Positions 49,397 through 58,337 of a DNA stretch of 64,000 bases are shown piece by piece. The DNA is from JAGPUQ01 sp049325095. GTDB taxonomy: Bacteria; Pseudomonadota; Gammaproteobacteria; Pseudomonadales; Porticoccaceae. Position numbers and translations under genes: made by a program. Where the stretch lies: NCBI GenBank assembly GCA_049325095.1, contig JBMOPO010000033.1:1-64000 (forward strand), read 5' to 3'. Position 1 is the first letter of the stretch, and each line of letters opens with the position of its first letter. Under the pieces are notes generated by a model. That model was not told the origin of the DNA, made no database searches, and was given only the letters and a program-made list of their open reading frames with translations.

Positions 49397-52300
49397 TCAG
49401 GCCTCGGCCAACCGGACCGCTTCGTCCACGTCTACCGCAACCAGCCGGGACACCCCGGGCTCATGCATGGTAACACCCAGCAACTGGCCGGCAATTTCCA
49501 TGCTGATCTTGTTGTGGGTGATGAAAATGAATTGTACTTTTTCCGACATTTCCCGCACCAACCGCGCGTAGCGATCGGCGTTGATGTCGTCGAGCGGCGC
49601 GTCCACCTCGTCGAGCATGCAAAAGGGTGCGGGGTTCAACTCGAAAATGGCGAACACCAGCGCGATCGCCGTCAGTGCCTTCTCGCCGCCGGACAGCAGG
49701 TGGATGGTCGCGTTCCGCTTGCCCGGGGGTTGCGCCATGATCGCGATGCCGGTGCTGAGCAGATCGTCGCCGGTCATTTCCAGCGCCGCGCGTCCGCCGC
49801 CGAACAGTTTGGGAAACAGCACCTGCAGCGACCCGTTGACCCGATCGAAGGTGTCCTTGAAGCGGTCGCGGGTCTCGCGGTCGATCCTGCGCATCGCCTC
49901 TTCCAGGGTGTCCAGCGCGGCGCGCAGCTCCGCGTCCTGGGCGTCGAGATAGACCTTGCGCTCCTCCTCCTGACGGCATTCGTCCAGCGCCGCGAGATTG
50001 ATCGGCCCCAGCCGCTGGATGCGCCGATCGAGGTCGGCGAGCCGCTGCTGCCAGGCCTCCGCGACCGCATCGTCCGGCAGGGCTTCGAGCACCGCCCCGG
50101 GCTCCACGCCCAGCCCCTGCAACTGTTCGAGCTGCGCGTTGGCCCGGGTGCGCATCTCCCGCGCGTCGAGGCGCAATTGTTCCAGCCGGTCGCGCTGCTC
50201 CTGCACCCGGCGCTCGGCGGCGGCGCGCCGGCCGTCCGCCGCCCGCAAGTCGTGATCGAGCACCTGGACCCGCTCCCGCTCCCCGGCCAGGTCGGCCTCG
50301 GCCGCTACCCGGGCGGCGAGCCGCTCTTGCAGCGCCCGCGCCAGTTCCTCCGCCGGCGCCTCGGCCGCGGCCAGTTCCCCGGCCACTTCCGCGCGCCGGG
50401 CGCCGAGCCGCTCGATCTGCCCGTGCAGGCGCGCGGTGCCCTCGCGCAGGGAGTCGAGCTGGGCGGTCAGCGAGCGCTCGCGCAGTTCCAGTTGATGCAG
50501 CGCCGCGCGCAACCGGTGGCCGGCATCGCGGGACCGGGCGGCCTGCTCCGCACAGCCGTCCCGCTCGCGCAGATATCCAGCGCAGGATTGGCTGGCCGCC
50601 TGCAGGCGATCCAGGCCGGCCTGCAATTCGGCGCGCGCGGCGCCGAGCTCTGCGATTTCGCGCTGGCGCAGCGCTTCGCCCTCCGCGATTTCGCGGGCCA
50701 GGCGCGCGCGCCGCTCGGCCAGCTGTTGGCGCCGCGCGGCCTCCGCGCTCTGGCGCGCGCGCAGTTCCGCGTAGTTCCGCTGGTGCGCGGCGAAGGCGCG
50801 CTCGGCGCCGTGGCGCCGCTCCTCCAGTTCCCGCAGTTCGGCTTCGGCCGCCGCCTGGCGCTCGCCCTGCGCGGCCAGCCGGCCCTCGGCCGCGGCGAGT
50901 TCGCGATCGAGCTCCGCCAGCTCGCGGCGCTGCACCAGCTCCCCGCCGACCCCGGTCCGGCCGCGCACCGCCCGCACCCAGTTGGCGCCGAACCAGATCC
51001 CTTCGCGGGTCACCACGGATTCGCCGCCGCGCAGCTCGCCGCGCCGCGCCCAGGCGCTGGGGAAATCCTCGGCGGCGCGCACGCCGGCCAGCAGGTGGGA
51101 CGCCAGCTCGCGGCCGGCGGTGAGCCGGTCGACCAGCTGCGACGCAGTCCCGGCGCCGGTCGCCGCCGCGGCACCCCGCTCCACCAGACACAGCCGCCCC
51201 CGGGCCAGATCGTGCAGGCGCCCGCCCAGGGGTTCGAGCGCCGGGGCGCAGCGCGCCTGCAGGTCGTCGCCGAGCACGGTCTCCACCGCCAGCTCCCAGC
51301 CCGGCTCAACGCCGAGCCGGTCGGCCAGCCGCGGCGCCTCGGCCAGTGCCCAGGCATCGAGACAGGCCGCGGCCTCGGCATCGGTGCGGCGCGCCGCATC
51401 GAGCAGCGTCGTCAGCCCCGCGCGCCGGCCCAGCAGGCGCTGCCGCAGCCCGCGCTCCTCGCTCAGCGCCGCGGCGATCTCCGCCTGGCGGGCGCGGGCC
51501 GCGACCATCCCGGCCGCCAGGCGATCGAGTTCCGCCTGCTGTGCCGCCATGGCGTCCTCCTCGGCGGCGAGGCGCGCGGCCAGCGCCGCGGCGGCCTCGG
51601 CGGGTTGCACCTCGTCCAGCCCGGCAAGCTCGGACCGCTGGCGCTGCACGCGCTCCGCGACCCGCGCGATGGCGCCGTCCAGGTGCAGCACGCGCGCCTG
51701 CAGGAGGTCGAGATGCCGCTGGGCGTCGGCGCGTTCGGCCTGAGCCGCTTCGCAGGCCCGCTGGCTGTCCTGTAACCGCGCGTCGTCGGCCTGCTGCAAC
51801 TGCTCGGCGTCGGCCAGCTCCGCCGCCACCCGGGCCCGCTCCGCCTTCACCTCCGCCAGCTCGGCCGCCCAGGCGGTGGCGCGTCCGCCGTCGTCTTCCA
51901 GGTGGCGGCGGGCCTCGTCGAGATTGCGGTCGATCTGCTCCAGTTCCGCGCGCTGTCTCCGCGCCTGCTCGCGGCCGTGTTGCAGGCGCTGCTCCAGCGC
52001 GGACACTTCCGCGCCCACCGCGTAGCACCGGCGCTGTGCCTCGTTGAGCCGGTCGCTGGCCTCGCCATGGCTGGCGCGCAGCCGCTCGATGGCGGCGGCC
52101 GCGGCCTCCCGCTCCGCCACCAACGCCTCGAGGACGATTTCCTGTTCGCGGATCCGGGCTTCCCGGGCGCGCGCCTGGGCATCGAGCGTGCGCCAGGCCA
52201 GCGCACCGTGCTCGGCCTGCAGCCGGCGCTCCTCCGCCTTGAGTTCGCGATATTTCTCCGCCGCGGTCGCCTGGCGGCGCAGGCGCTCGAGCTGGCGACC

Positions 52301-52903
52301 CAGTTCGTCGCGCACGTCGGCCAGCCGCTCGAGGTTCTCGCGGGTGTGCTGGATGCGCAGCTCGGTGTCGCGGCGGCGCTCCTTGTACCTGGAGATCCCG
52401 GCCGCCTCCTCGAGGTACACGCGCAGGTCTTCCGGACGCGACTCGATGAGCCGCGAAATCATGCCCTGTTCGATGATCGCGTAGCTGCGGGGTCCGAGCC
52501 CGGTGCCGAGAAAGACGTCGGTGACGTCGCGGCGCCGGCAGCGGGTGCCGTTGAGGTAGTAGACCGACTGGCCGTCGCGCGACAGCCGGCGCTTGACGGA
52601 AATCTCCGCGAAGGCGGCATACTGCCCGCCCAGGGAGCCGTCGGCGTTGTCGAACACCAGTTCGATGGTGGCCTGCGCCACCGGCTTGCGGGTGCCGGAG
52701 CCATTGAAAATGACGTCGGCCATGGACTCCCCGCGCAGGTTCTTGGCCGAAACCTCGCCCATCACCCAGCGCACCGCATCGATGATGTTGGACTTGCCGC
52801 AGCCGTTGGGACCGACCACGGCGCAGAGGTTGCCCGGCAGATTGACCGTGGTGGGATCGACGAACGACTTGAACCCCGCCAGTTTGATAGACTTCAGACG
52901 CAT
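49397..52903 (-). CDS. smc: chromosome segregation protein SMC
   Basis: An 1168-residue SMC ATPase. N-terminal Walker A VVGPNGCGKSNIIDAVRW, long coiled coils, a hinge near residues 500-660 (GWELAVETVLGDDLQ), more coil, and the C-terminal signature LLSGGEKALTAIALVF with Walker B FCMLDEVDAPLDD. ATG 52903 is chosen because MRLKSIKLAGFKSF is the universal start. Here a true Smc with ScpA/ScpB is used rather than MukBEF. Confidence 0.96.
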   Translation of the reverse strand: MRLKSIKLAGFKSFVDPTTVNLPGNLCAVVGPNGCGKSNIIDAVRWVMGEVSAKNLRGESMADVIFNGSGTRKPVAQATIELVFDNADGSLGGQYAAFAEISVKRRLSRDGQSVYYLNGTRCRRRDVTDVFLGTGLGPRSYAIIEQGMISRLIESRPEDLRVYLEEAAGISRYKERRRDTELRIQHTRENLERLADVRDELGRQLERLRRQATAAEKYRELKAEERRLQAEHGALAWRTLDAQARAREARIREQEIVLEALVAEREAAAAAIERLRASHGEASDRLNEAQRRCYAVGAEVSALEQRLQHGREQARRQRAELEQIDRNLDEARRHLEDDGGRATAWAAELAEVKAERARVAAELADAEQLQQADDARLQDSQRACEAAQAERADAQRHLDLLQARVLHLDGAIARVAERVQRQRSELAGLDEVQPAEAAAALAARLAAEEDAMAAQQAELDRLAAGMVAARARQAEIAAALSEERGLRQRLLGRRAGLTTLLDAARRTDAEAAACLDAWALAEAPRLADRLGVEPGWELAVETVLGDDLQARCAPALEPLGGRLHDLARGRLCLVERGAAAATGAGTASQLVDRLTAGRELASHLLAGVRAAEDFPSAWARRGELRGGESVVTREGIWFGANWVRAVRGRTGVGGELVQRRELAELDRELAAAEGRLAAQGERQAAAEAELRELEERRHGAERAFAAHQRNYAELRARQSAEAARRQQLAERRARLAREIAEGEALRQREIAELGAARAELQAGLDRLQAASQSCAGYLRERDGCAEQAARSRDAGHRLRAALHQLELRERSLTAQLDSLREGTARLHGQIERLGARRAEVAGELAAAEAPAEELARALQERLAARVAAEADLAGERERVQVLDHDLRAADGRRAAAERRVQEQRDRLEQLRLDAREMRTRANAQLEQLQGLGVEPGAVLEALPDDAVAEAWQQRLADLDRRIQRLGPINLAALDECRQEEERKVYLDAQDAELRAALDTLEEAMRRIDRETRDRFKDTFDRVNGSLQVLFPKLFGGGRAALEMTGDDLLSTGIAIMAQPPGKRNATIHLLSGGEKALTAIALVFAIFELNPAPFCMLDEVDAPLDDINADRYARLVREMSEKVQFIFITHNKISMEIAGQLLGVTMHEPGVSRLVAVDVDEAVRLAEA

Positions 52904-53134
52904 CGCGGAATGGTGTTCCTGGAGTCGGACGGCCCCGGCGGGTTCGCGCCCGAGATTGTACACGCTGCGCCATCACCCACAAGGCAGCGGCACCGGATCC
53001 CGGAAAGATGCTGAACATTGTCCTGATCCAGCAAGAAATCCCACCCAACACCGGCAATATCATCCGCCTCTGCGCCGCTACCGGCGGCGCCCCGCAGCTC
53101 GCGGAATCCCTGGGCTTCGCACTCCAAGTTAACC

Positions 53135-53431
53135 ATGCCGACCGCATCCGAACTCACACCAACCTGGCGCAACCTTCTGCTCACAGCCGCAAACCTCATG
53201 GCATTGTTCATCTATGCGGTTGGTCTGGCTGCGCCTCTCACACCTTCCGAAGGTTCTCCTTCGCTAGTGGTAATTCTTATGTTCGTGGGTATCCCGGTTG
53301 CCATTCTCGCCTGGTGCATCCGAGCTTGTGGCTCGCGCCCTGCTGCCCTTTTCTTTGGCCTTCAGCTAGTTGCCGTTCTGGGCTTCTCCGCCTCGCTGCT
53401 TCACCTGCAAGTGGGGGCGTCATATGGCTAA
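53135..53431 (+). CDS. cassette-encoded small membrane protein
   Basis: A 98-residue protein with three predicted transmembrane helices: NLLLTAANLMALFIYAVGLA, LVVILMFVGIPVAILAWCI and AALFFGLQLVAVLGFSASLL. No family recognised. It starts six bases after the cassette end and stops at the attC, leaving no room for a promoter, so it depends on transcription from outside, here possibly from the old trmL promoter. Many integron cassettes of environmental bacteria encode such orphan membrane proteins. Confidence 0.7.
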   Translation: MPTASELTPTWRNLLLTAANLMALFIYAVGLAAPLTPSEGSPSLVVILMFVGIPVAILAWCIRACGSRPAALFFGLQLVAVLGFSASLLHLQVGASYG

Positions 53432-53482
53432 CCCTGCATTCGAGAGGGACCGCCGCAGAACGGCGACCCCTCAATTTTAACG
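53426..53482 (+). other. attC recombination site of the cassette
   Basis: GGCTAAC at 53426-53432, a stem pairing 53444-53455 with 53461-53472 (two mismatches) around a five-base loop, then AATTTTAACG. The site is completed in the circular form by TTAACC from the cassette's left end (53129-53134). Size and architecture match short attC sites. Confidence 0.75.
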
Positions 53483-53582
53483 ATCGGCGCCTGCGGCGCG
53501 CCGGCCTGAACCCCGCCAGGGCCGTCGCGGTGGCGTGCGGTGAGGCCTGGCGTCAACCGGCGTGTTCGGGAGCTGCACCCTG

Positions 53583-54119
53583 ATGGCCGCCCCCGCCGAA
53601 CGCCCCCGGGTCGGGCTGCTGTACGGTTCGTCGACCTGCTACACCGAAATGGCCGCCGAGCGCATCGCGGCCGCGCTCGACGGATTCCAGGTGGAGCTGC
53701 TGAATCTCGCGCTCGTTCCGCTCGGCGCGGCCGACGACTATTCGCTGCTGATTCTCGGCATCCCCACCTGGGACTACGGCGAACTGCAGGAGGACTGGGA
53801 GCGCGCCTGGCCGCAGCTGGGGGAAGTCGACTGGGCGACGAAACAGGTGGCGCTGTTCGGGCTCGGCGACCAGGAGGGCTACCCGGACTGGTTCCAGGAC
53901 GCGCTCGGCTATCTGGCCCGCGAGGTGGCGGCCCGGGGCGCCCGGCTGGTCGGGCGGTGGCCGGCCGCCGGCTACCGCTTCGCCCAATCCCGGGCCCTGA
54001 CCGAAGATGGCCGCCATTTCCTGGGGCTCGCGCTGGACGAGGTCAGCGAGTTCGAGCTGTCGGAAGAGCGCATCCGCATCTGGTGCGCCCAGGTGGCGGC
54101 CGAGTTCCGGCGGGGCTGA
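53583..54119 (+). CDS. fldB: flavodoxin
   Basis: A 178-residue long-chain flavodoxin. The FMN phosphate loop is LLYGSSTCYTEMAA, with cysteine in place of the usual glycine; the isoalloxazine loops are GIPTWDYGELQEDWE and LFGLGDQEGYPDWFQDA. It carries electrons at low potential. ATG 53583 overlaps the trmL stop (TGATG), so it may have been cotranscribed with trmL, and both the cassette and the deletion lie upstream in the same transcript. Confidence 0.9.
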   Translation: MAAPAERPRVGLLYGSSTCYTEMAAERIAAALDGFQVELLNLALVPLGAADDYSLLILGIPTWDYGELQEDWERAWPQLGEVDWATKQVALFGLGDQEGYPDWFQDALGYLAREVAARGARLVGRWPAAGYRFAQSRALTEDGRHFLGLALDEVSEFELSEERIRIWCAQVAAEFRRG

Positions 54120-54132
54120 GCAGCTCTGCCCC

Positions 54133-55875
54133 CTACCAGTGCGCGTCCTCGAGCGCCATGGTGGCGGCCGAACCGCTGGTAACCGCCCGCAGCCAGGCGC
54201 CGGTGCGCGGGGCGATCTGCTCCAGGAAAAAGCGCGCCGTATGGACCCGCGCCAGGCCCGGGCCCGCTGTGCCCCGCGCCAGCGTCAGCCGCGCGCTGCG
54301 CACCAGCAGCACCGCCACCACCGCGGTACCCAGGATCATCAGCAGATGGAAGGCCACGCTGCCCGGCAGCGCCGGATCCCCAGCGGCTTCGGCGAGCAGC
54401 CAATCCACCCCCTGGCGGGCATCCTCGAGGCTGCACCGTGCCGCCGCGGCCAGCGGGGCGCTCGCGCCCTCCGCCGCCAGTGCCAACTCGGCGGCCAGAT
54501 CGTCAAACAGCTCGCGGGCCGCCGCGCCGCCGTCGCGCAACAGTTTGCGCCCCACCAGGTCCATCGCCTGGATGCCGTTGGTGCCCTCGTAGATCGCCGC
54601 GACCCGCACGTCGCGCAGATACTGGGCGGCGCCGGTCTCCTCCACATAGCCCATGCCGCCGTGCACCTGGATGCCCAGGGAGGCGACCTCGCTGCCCATC
54701 TCGGTGCACCAGGCCTTGACCAGGGGCGTCAGCAGATCGACCCGCCGCTGGTGCCGGGCCCGCGCTTCGGGGTCGGGGGCGCGCAGTGCGTGATCCCGGT
54801 GGGCGACCGCCGCATAGGCCAGCGCGCGGCCGCCCTGGGTGAGGGCCCGCATGGTCATCAGCATGCGCCGCACGTCGGGGTGCCGGAGAATCTGCACACC
54901 GCCCTGCCGGCGCTCGCGGGCGAAGGCCAGCGCCTGCTGGCCGGCGCGCTCGGCGACCGCGACCCCCTGCAGGCCCACTTCCAGACGGGCGTGGTTCATC
55001 ATCGCGAACATGTACTGCAGACCCTGGTTTTCCTCGCCCACCAGATAGCCGACCGCACCGCCGCGCTCGCCGTAGCCGAGCACGCAGGTGGGGCTCGCAT
55101 GGAGGCCCAGCTTGTGCTCGACGCCCAGCGCGCGCACCTCGTTGCGCGCACCCGGCGCCCCGGTCGCGTCGTGGAGGTACTTGGGCACGATGAACAGGGA
55201 GATGCCGCGCACGCCCGGTGGCGCGCCCGGGATGCGGGCGAGCACCAGATGCAGGATGTTCTCGGCCAGTTGGTGATCGCCCCAGCTGATGAAGATCTTC
55301 TGGCCGCTGAGCAGGTAGTGGTCGCCGCGGGGCTCGGCCCGGGTGGCCACCGCCGCCAAGTCGCTGCCTGCGCCGGCCTCGGTGAGGTTCATGGTCCCCG
55401 ACCAGGCGCCGCTCAGCAGGCGCGGCAGGTACAGGGCCTTCTGGGACTCGCTGCCGAATGCCTCCAGGGCGGTGACCACACCGGAGCTCAGCATGGGCAG
55501 CAGGGAGAAGCTCAGGTTGGCGCTCTGCACCATCTCATCGAAGGCAAAACCCACCAGGTGCGGCAGCCCCTGGCCGCCGTAGGCGGGGTTGCCGACCAGC
55601 ATCGGCCAGCCCCCGGCGCAGTACTCCCCATAGAGTTCGGCCAGGGCTTCCGGCACCCGGACGCCGTCGGGCTCGACGCGGACCCCTGCGCGGTCGGCCG
55701 CGGCATTACTGGGCGCCAGGCGCTGCTCGCACCAGCGGGCGCCTTCGCCAAGGATGGCGGCCACCAACTCCGGTCCGGCCTCCCCATGACCCGGCAGGGC
55801 TGCGATCGCCGGGTAGTCGAGGACCGCGTCGACGACAAAAAGGATTTCCTCCAGAGGCGCTCGATATCCGCTCAT
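54133..55875 (-). CDS. acyl-CoA dehydrogenase, DmdC/AidB-like
   Basis: A 580-residue flavoprotein, longer than the usual 380. LTEAGAGSDLAAVATRA and IFISWGD bind FAD, the catalytic glutamate is in AAIYEGTNGIQAMDLVG, and a C-terminal extension of about 120 residues matches the DmdC group, named after 3-methylmercaptopropionyl-CoA dehydrogenase. Many relatives act on ordinary fatty acyl-CoAs, so the substrate is open. ATG 55875 follows GGAGG by five bases. Confidence 0.85.
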   Translation of the reverse strand: MSGYRAPLEEILFVVDAVLDYPAIAALPGHGEAGPELVAAILGEGARWCEQRLAPSNAAADRAGVRVEPDGVRVPEALAELYGEYCAGGWPMLVGNPAYGGQGLPHLVGFAFDEMVQSANLSFSLLPMLSSGVVTALEAFGSESQKALYLPRLLSGAWSGTMNLTEAGAGSDLAAVATRAEPRGDHYLLSGQKIFISWGDHQLAENILHLVLARIPGAPPGVRGISLFIVPKYLHDATGAPGARNEVRALGVEHKLGLHASPTCVLGYGERGGAVGYLVGEENQGLQYMFAMMNHARLEVGLQGVAVAERAGQQALAFARERRQGGVQILRHPDVRRMLMTMRALTQGGRALAYAAVAHRDHALRAPDPEARARHQRRVDLLTPLVKAWCTEMGSEVASLGIQVHGGMGYVEETGAAQYLRDVRVAAIYEGTNGIQAMDLVGRKLLRDGGAAARELFDDLAAELALAAEGASAPLAAAARCSLEDARQGVDWLLAEAAGDPALPGSVAFHLLMILGTAVVAVLLVRSARLTLARGTAGPGLARVHTARFFLEQIAPRTGAWLRAVTSGSAATMALEDAHW

Positions 55876-55967
55876 CCCACCCTCCACTGCCGGCCGAGGG
55901 GGGCGAATGTTCGCCAAACGCGCCCGCCGGCACCAGCCCGGGACCCGACCGGCGGGTCAGGCGCGGA

Positions 55968-58193
55968 TCAGGAAGCCAGTTCGGCCGGCCGGGGCGGCGC
56001 GGGGCGGAAGGTGCGCAGCTCCTCGGCGGACAGCGGGCGGGAATAGAGGAACCCCTGCCCCAGCTCGCAGCCTGCGGCGATCAGATCCGCCTCCTGGGCA
56101 CTGCGCTCGATGCCGACCGCGATCACGGCCTTGCCGGCGACCCGGCACAGACCCACCAGCGCGCGCAGAAAGCGCAGCTCGGGCCGCCCCTCGGCGGGGC
56201 CGGCCAATTGCCCGGGATTGATTTTCACCGCATCCACCGGCAGATCCGCGATGTAGTCGAAGCGATCGGTGTGGGCGCCGAACTGATCGATGCACAGGCC
56301 GATGCCCAGTTGGCGGGCGCGGTCGAAGAAGATGCGGCACAGGCCGGGATTGCGCAGAAACGCCTGCTCGCCCACCTCCAGCGCGATCGCCGCGGCGGGC
56401 ACCCCCTGCTGGGCCAGGGCGTCGGCCACCACCTGTGGATAGCGGGGATCCTTGATCTGGGAAACCGCCACGTTGATGGAAATTCGCTGGGTGGGCAGAT
56501 TCCAGCGCCGCCAGGCCTTGAGCTGCCGGGCGACCTGGCCCAGCGTCCAGTGGCCGATGGAATCGGTAATGCCGGCGGCCTCGGCCAGATCCATGAACTC
56601 GGCGGGATTGATGCTGCCCCGGCAGTGATGCTCCCAGCGCAACAGGGCTTCGACGCCCACCGGCTGGCCGCTGCGCAGATCGATCTGCGGCTGGTACACC
56701 AGCCGCAACTGCCCGCGGCGAATGGCCAGGCGCAGCTCCGACGGAAAGTACAGTCCCTCGTCGTAGGCCGGCGCGGCTTCGGCGTCGGGCAGCGGCCGCT
56801 TGCGCCTTGCCTTGGCGTCGTACATGGAGCGATCCGCGCGCTGCATGAGGTGTTCGATGTCGGCGCCGTCGTCCGGATACACCGCGACGCCGACGCTGGC
56901 GGTCACCTGGAGCCGGTGGTCGGCGACCGCGAACGGGCGGGCGAAGCAGGCGGCGACCTTGGCGGCCAGGGCGTCGGCTTCCTCCCGCGGCCCCTCGGCG
57001 AGCACCGTGAATTCATCCCCCGCCAGGCGCGCCACCGTATCGCTCTGGCGGACCGCGGCGCGCAGGCGCCGGGCCGCCTCGCAGAGGATTTCATCCCCCA
57101 CATGGTGGCCGTGGGTGTCGTTGATGGCCTTGAAGTCGTCGAGGTCCACGAACAGGACCACCAGTTCCCGCCGTTCGCGGCGCGCCCGGCGCAGCCCCTG
57201 GTCGAGCCGATCGAGAAACAGGCGCCGGTTGGGCAGGTCGGTGAGATTGTCGTGGGTCGCCAGATGGCGCAGTTCCTCCTGGGTCTTCTTGGTCTGGCTC
57301 AGGTCGGTGAACATCACCACATAGTTGGCGATCCGCCCGCCCTCGTCGCGGGCCGCGCAGGCGGTCATGCGCACCTCGCACAACTGCCCGGACTTGTGGC
57401 GGATCAGGGTCTCCCCCTGCCAGACGTCGTCGCGCTGCAGCCGCTCGACGATGGCCTGGAAATGATTGGCGCCCGGCGGCCGGGAAAGCAGCAGGCTGTC
57501 CCGCCTCCCGATCGCCTCGGCGGGATCGTAGCCGGTGATCTTGCCCACCGCCGGGTTGGCGGCGATCACGGTGCGCTGGCGGTCGAGCACCAGTACGGCG
57601 TCCCCGGCCTGCGCAAACAGCGCCTGCCACAGGCGGGCCGCCGTCAGCTCCTCGCGGGCTGCGGCGAGATTTTCGGAGATGCAGATGAAGCCGAAGTGGT
57701 CGCCGTCCTGCGAGCGCGGAAACAGCCGATGCCGGTAGGGCACGCCATCGACCTCCGCCTCGCCCGCGCACCGATGTCCGGCCCGCGCGCGCCGCACCAG
57801 CTCGGCCAGTTCGGGATTGCCGGCCAGCACCGCTTCGATGGACTGGTGGAGGAATCGCTGCCGGCTGACGCCGGCCTTCCCGGCGGGATCCCCGAAAAAC
57901 GTCTGTACGATCCCCTCGCCGTCGACCAGCCACACCGCGACGGGGTAGTACCGGCCGAGCAGCGCCAAGCTCGCCGCGGCCTGCGCATCGGCGGAGATAC
58001 CGCGCCGGGCCCGGCGCCCGTGCCACACCAGCGCCAGGACCCAGAGGACCGCAACGCCGGCCACCCAGGCGGCGGCCGGGGGCGGCAGCACGGCCTGGGT
58101 CGCGACCCACAGCCCGCCCAGCGCGAAGCACAGGCTGATGAACAGCCGCTCCAAGGTCGTGCCGCGCCGGAATTCAGTCGTCCGCGACGCCAT
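55968..58193 (-). CDS. PAS-GGDEF-EAL cyclic di-GMP signalling protein
   Basis: A 741-residue protein: two membrane helices (about 17-60), two PAS-like sensor domains, a GGDEF domain and an EAL domain. The cyclase motif is AGDEF (RLAGDEFTVL), a variant found in some active enzymes. In the EAL domain the EAL glutamate (GVEALLRWEHH) and the KIN lysine are present, but the DDFGTG loop reads DQFGAH and the EGVE motif reads VGIE, losing two metal/catalytic acids. It probably makes or senses cyclic di-GMP rather than degrading it. ATG 58193 has AAGGA upstream. Confidence 0.85.
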   Translation of the reverse strand: MASRTTEFRRGTTLERLFISLCFALGGLWVATQAVLPPPAAAWVAGVAVLWVLALVWHGRRARRGISADAQAAASLALLGRYYPVAVWLVDGEGIVQTFFGDPAGKAGVSRQRFLHQSIEAVLAGNPELAELVRRARAGHRCAGEAEVDGVPYRHRLFPRSQDGDHFGFICISENLAAAREELTAARLWQALFAQAGDAVLVLDRQRTVIAANPAVGKITGYDPAEAIGRRDSLLLSRPPGANHFQAIVERLQRDDVWQGETLIRHKSGQLCEVRMTACAARDEGGRIANYVVMFTDLSQTKKTQEELRHLATHDNLTDLPNRRLFLDRLDQGLRRARRERRELVVLFVDLDDFKAINDTHGHHVGDEILCEAARRLRAAVRQSDTVARLAGDEFTVLAEGPREEADALAAKVAACFARPFAVADHRLQVTASVGVAVYPDDGADIEHLMQRADRSMYDAKARRKRPLPDAEAAPAYDEGLYFPSELRLAIRRGQLRLVYQPQIDLRSGQPVGVEALLRWEHHCRGSINPAEFMDLAEAAGITDSIGHWTLGQVARQLKAWRRWNLPTQRISINVAVSQIKDPRYPQVVADALAQQGVPAAAIALEVGEQAFLRNPGLCRIFFDRARQLGIGLCIDQFGAHTDRFDYIADLPVDAVKINPGQLAGPAEGRPELRFLRALVGLCRVAGKAVIAVGIERSAQEADLIAAGCELGQGFLYSRPLSAEELRTFRPAPPRPAELAS

Positions 58194-58337
58194 GTCCCAT
58201 CCTTGAAAAGCCACCGGGAGATCGCATCCCCGGAGTATAAGTCCTTGTTCCGGGGCGACCATGACGGGATCACCCAGTGGCGGGAAACCCGTCGCGAACG
58301 GCACCTCGACCGGCTCCCGCCGGCACCGTGCCGCCGG

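Larger units (their letters stand above)
53129..53482 (+). mobile_element. single integron gene cassette inserted in trmL
   Basis: Defined by G/TT at 53128/53129 (GTTAACC) and the end of an attC hairpin at 53482. When circularised, the ends create an attC with GGCTAAC at one side and GTTAACC at the other, complementary apart from one base. The cassette's ORF starts six bases in and its TAA stop lies inside GGCTAAC, both hallmarks of integron cassettes. The target reads AAG/ATC, the G-A-T of the GWT consensus of secondary sites used by integron integrases. The cassette is clearly lower in GC than its surroundings. No integrase or attI is nearby. Confidence 0.82.
53008..53583 (+). pseudogene. 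trmL: trmL (tRNA Cm34/Um34 methyltransferase) inactivated by cassette insertion and internal deletion
   Basis: The first 40 codons encode a TrmL N-terminus (MLNIVLIQQEIPPNTGNIIR ... LGFALQ). At 53129 a 354-base integron cassette begins; after 53482 TrmL resumes with DRRLRRAGL, which joins seamlessly to GFALQ when the cassette is removed (compare E. coli GFAWDDKRLRRAGL). Then about 80 residues are missing: GL runs directly into NPARAVAVACGEAWRQ, the equivalent of the NLSNAVSVVVYEAWRQ end. The SAM-binding knot is therefore lost. The cassette length is a multiple of three, so one frame stays open throughout, which could mislead automatic annotation. Confidence 0.85.

Noticed and set aside
53008..53583. 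A genuine 191-residue protein
   Set aside because: The frame is open only because the cassette length is divisible by three; both ends are TrmL pieces and the middle is non-coding in this frame.
55968..58193. AGDEF taken as proof of a dead cyclase
   Set aside because: Several AGDEF proteins are active cyclases, so only the EAL defects are treated as informative.
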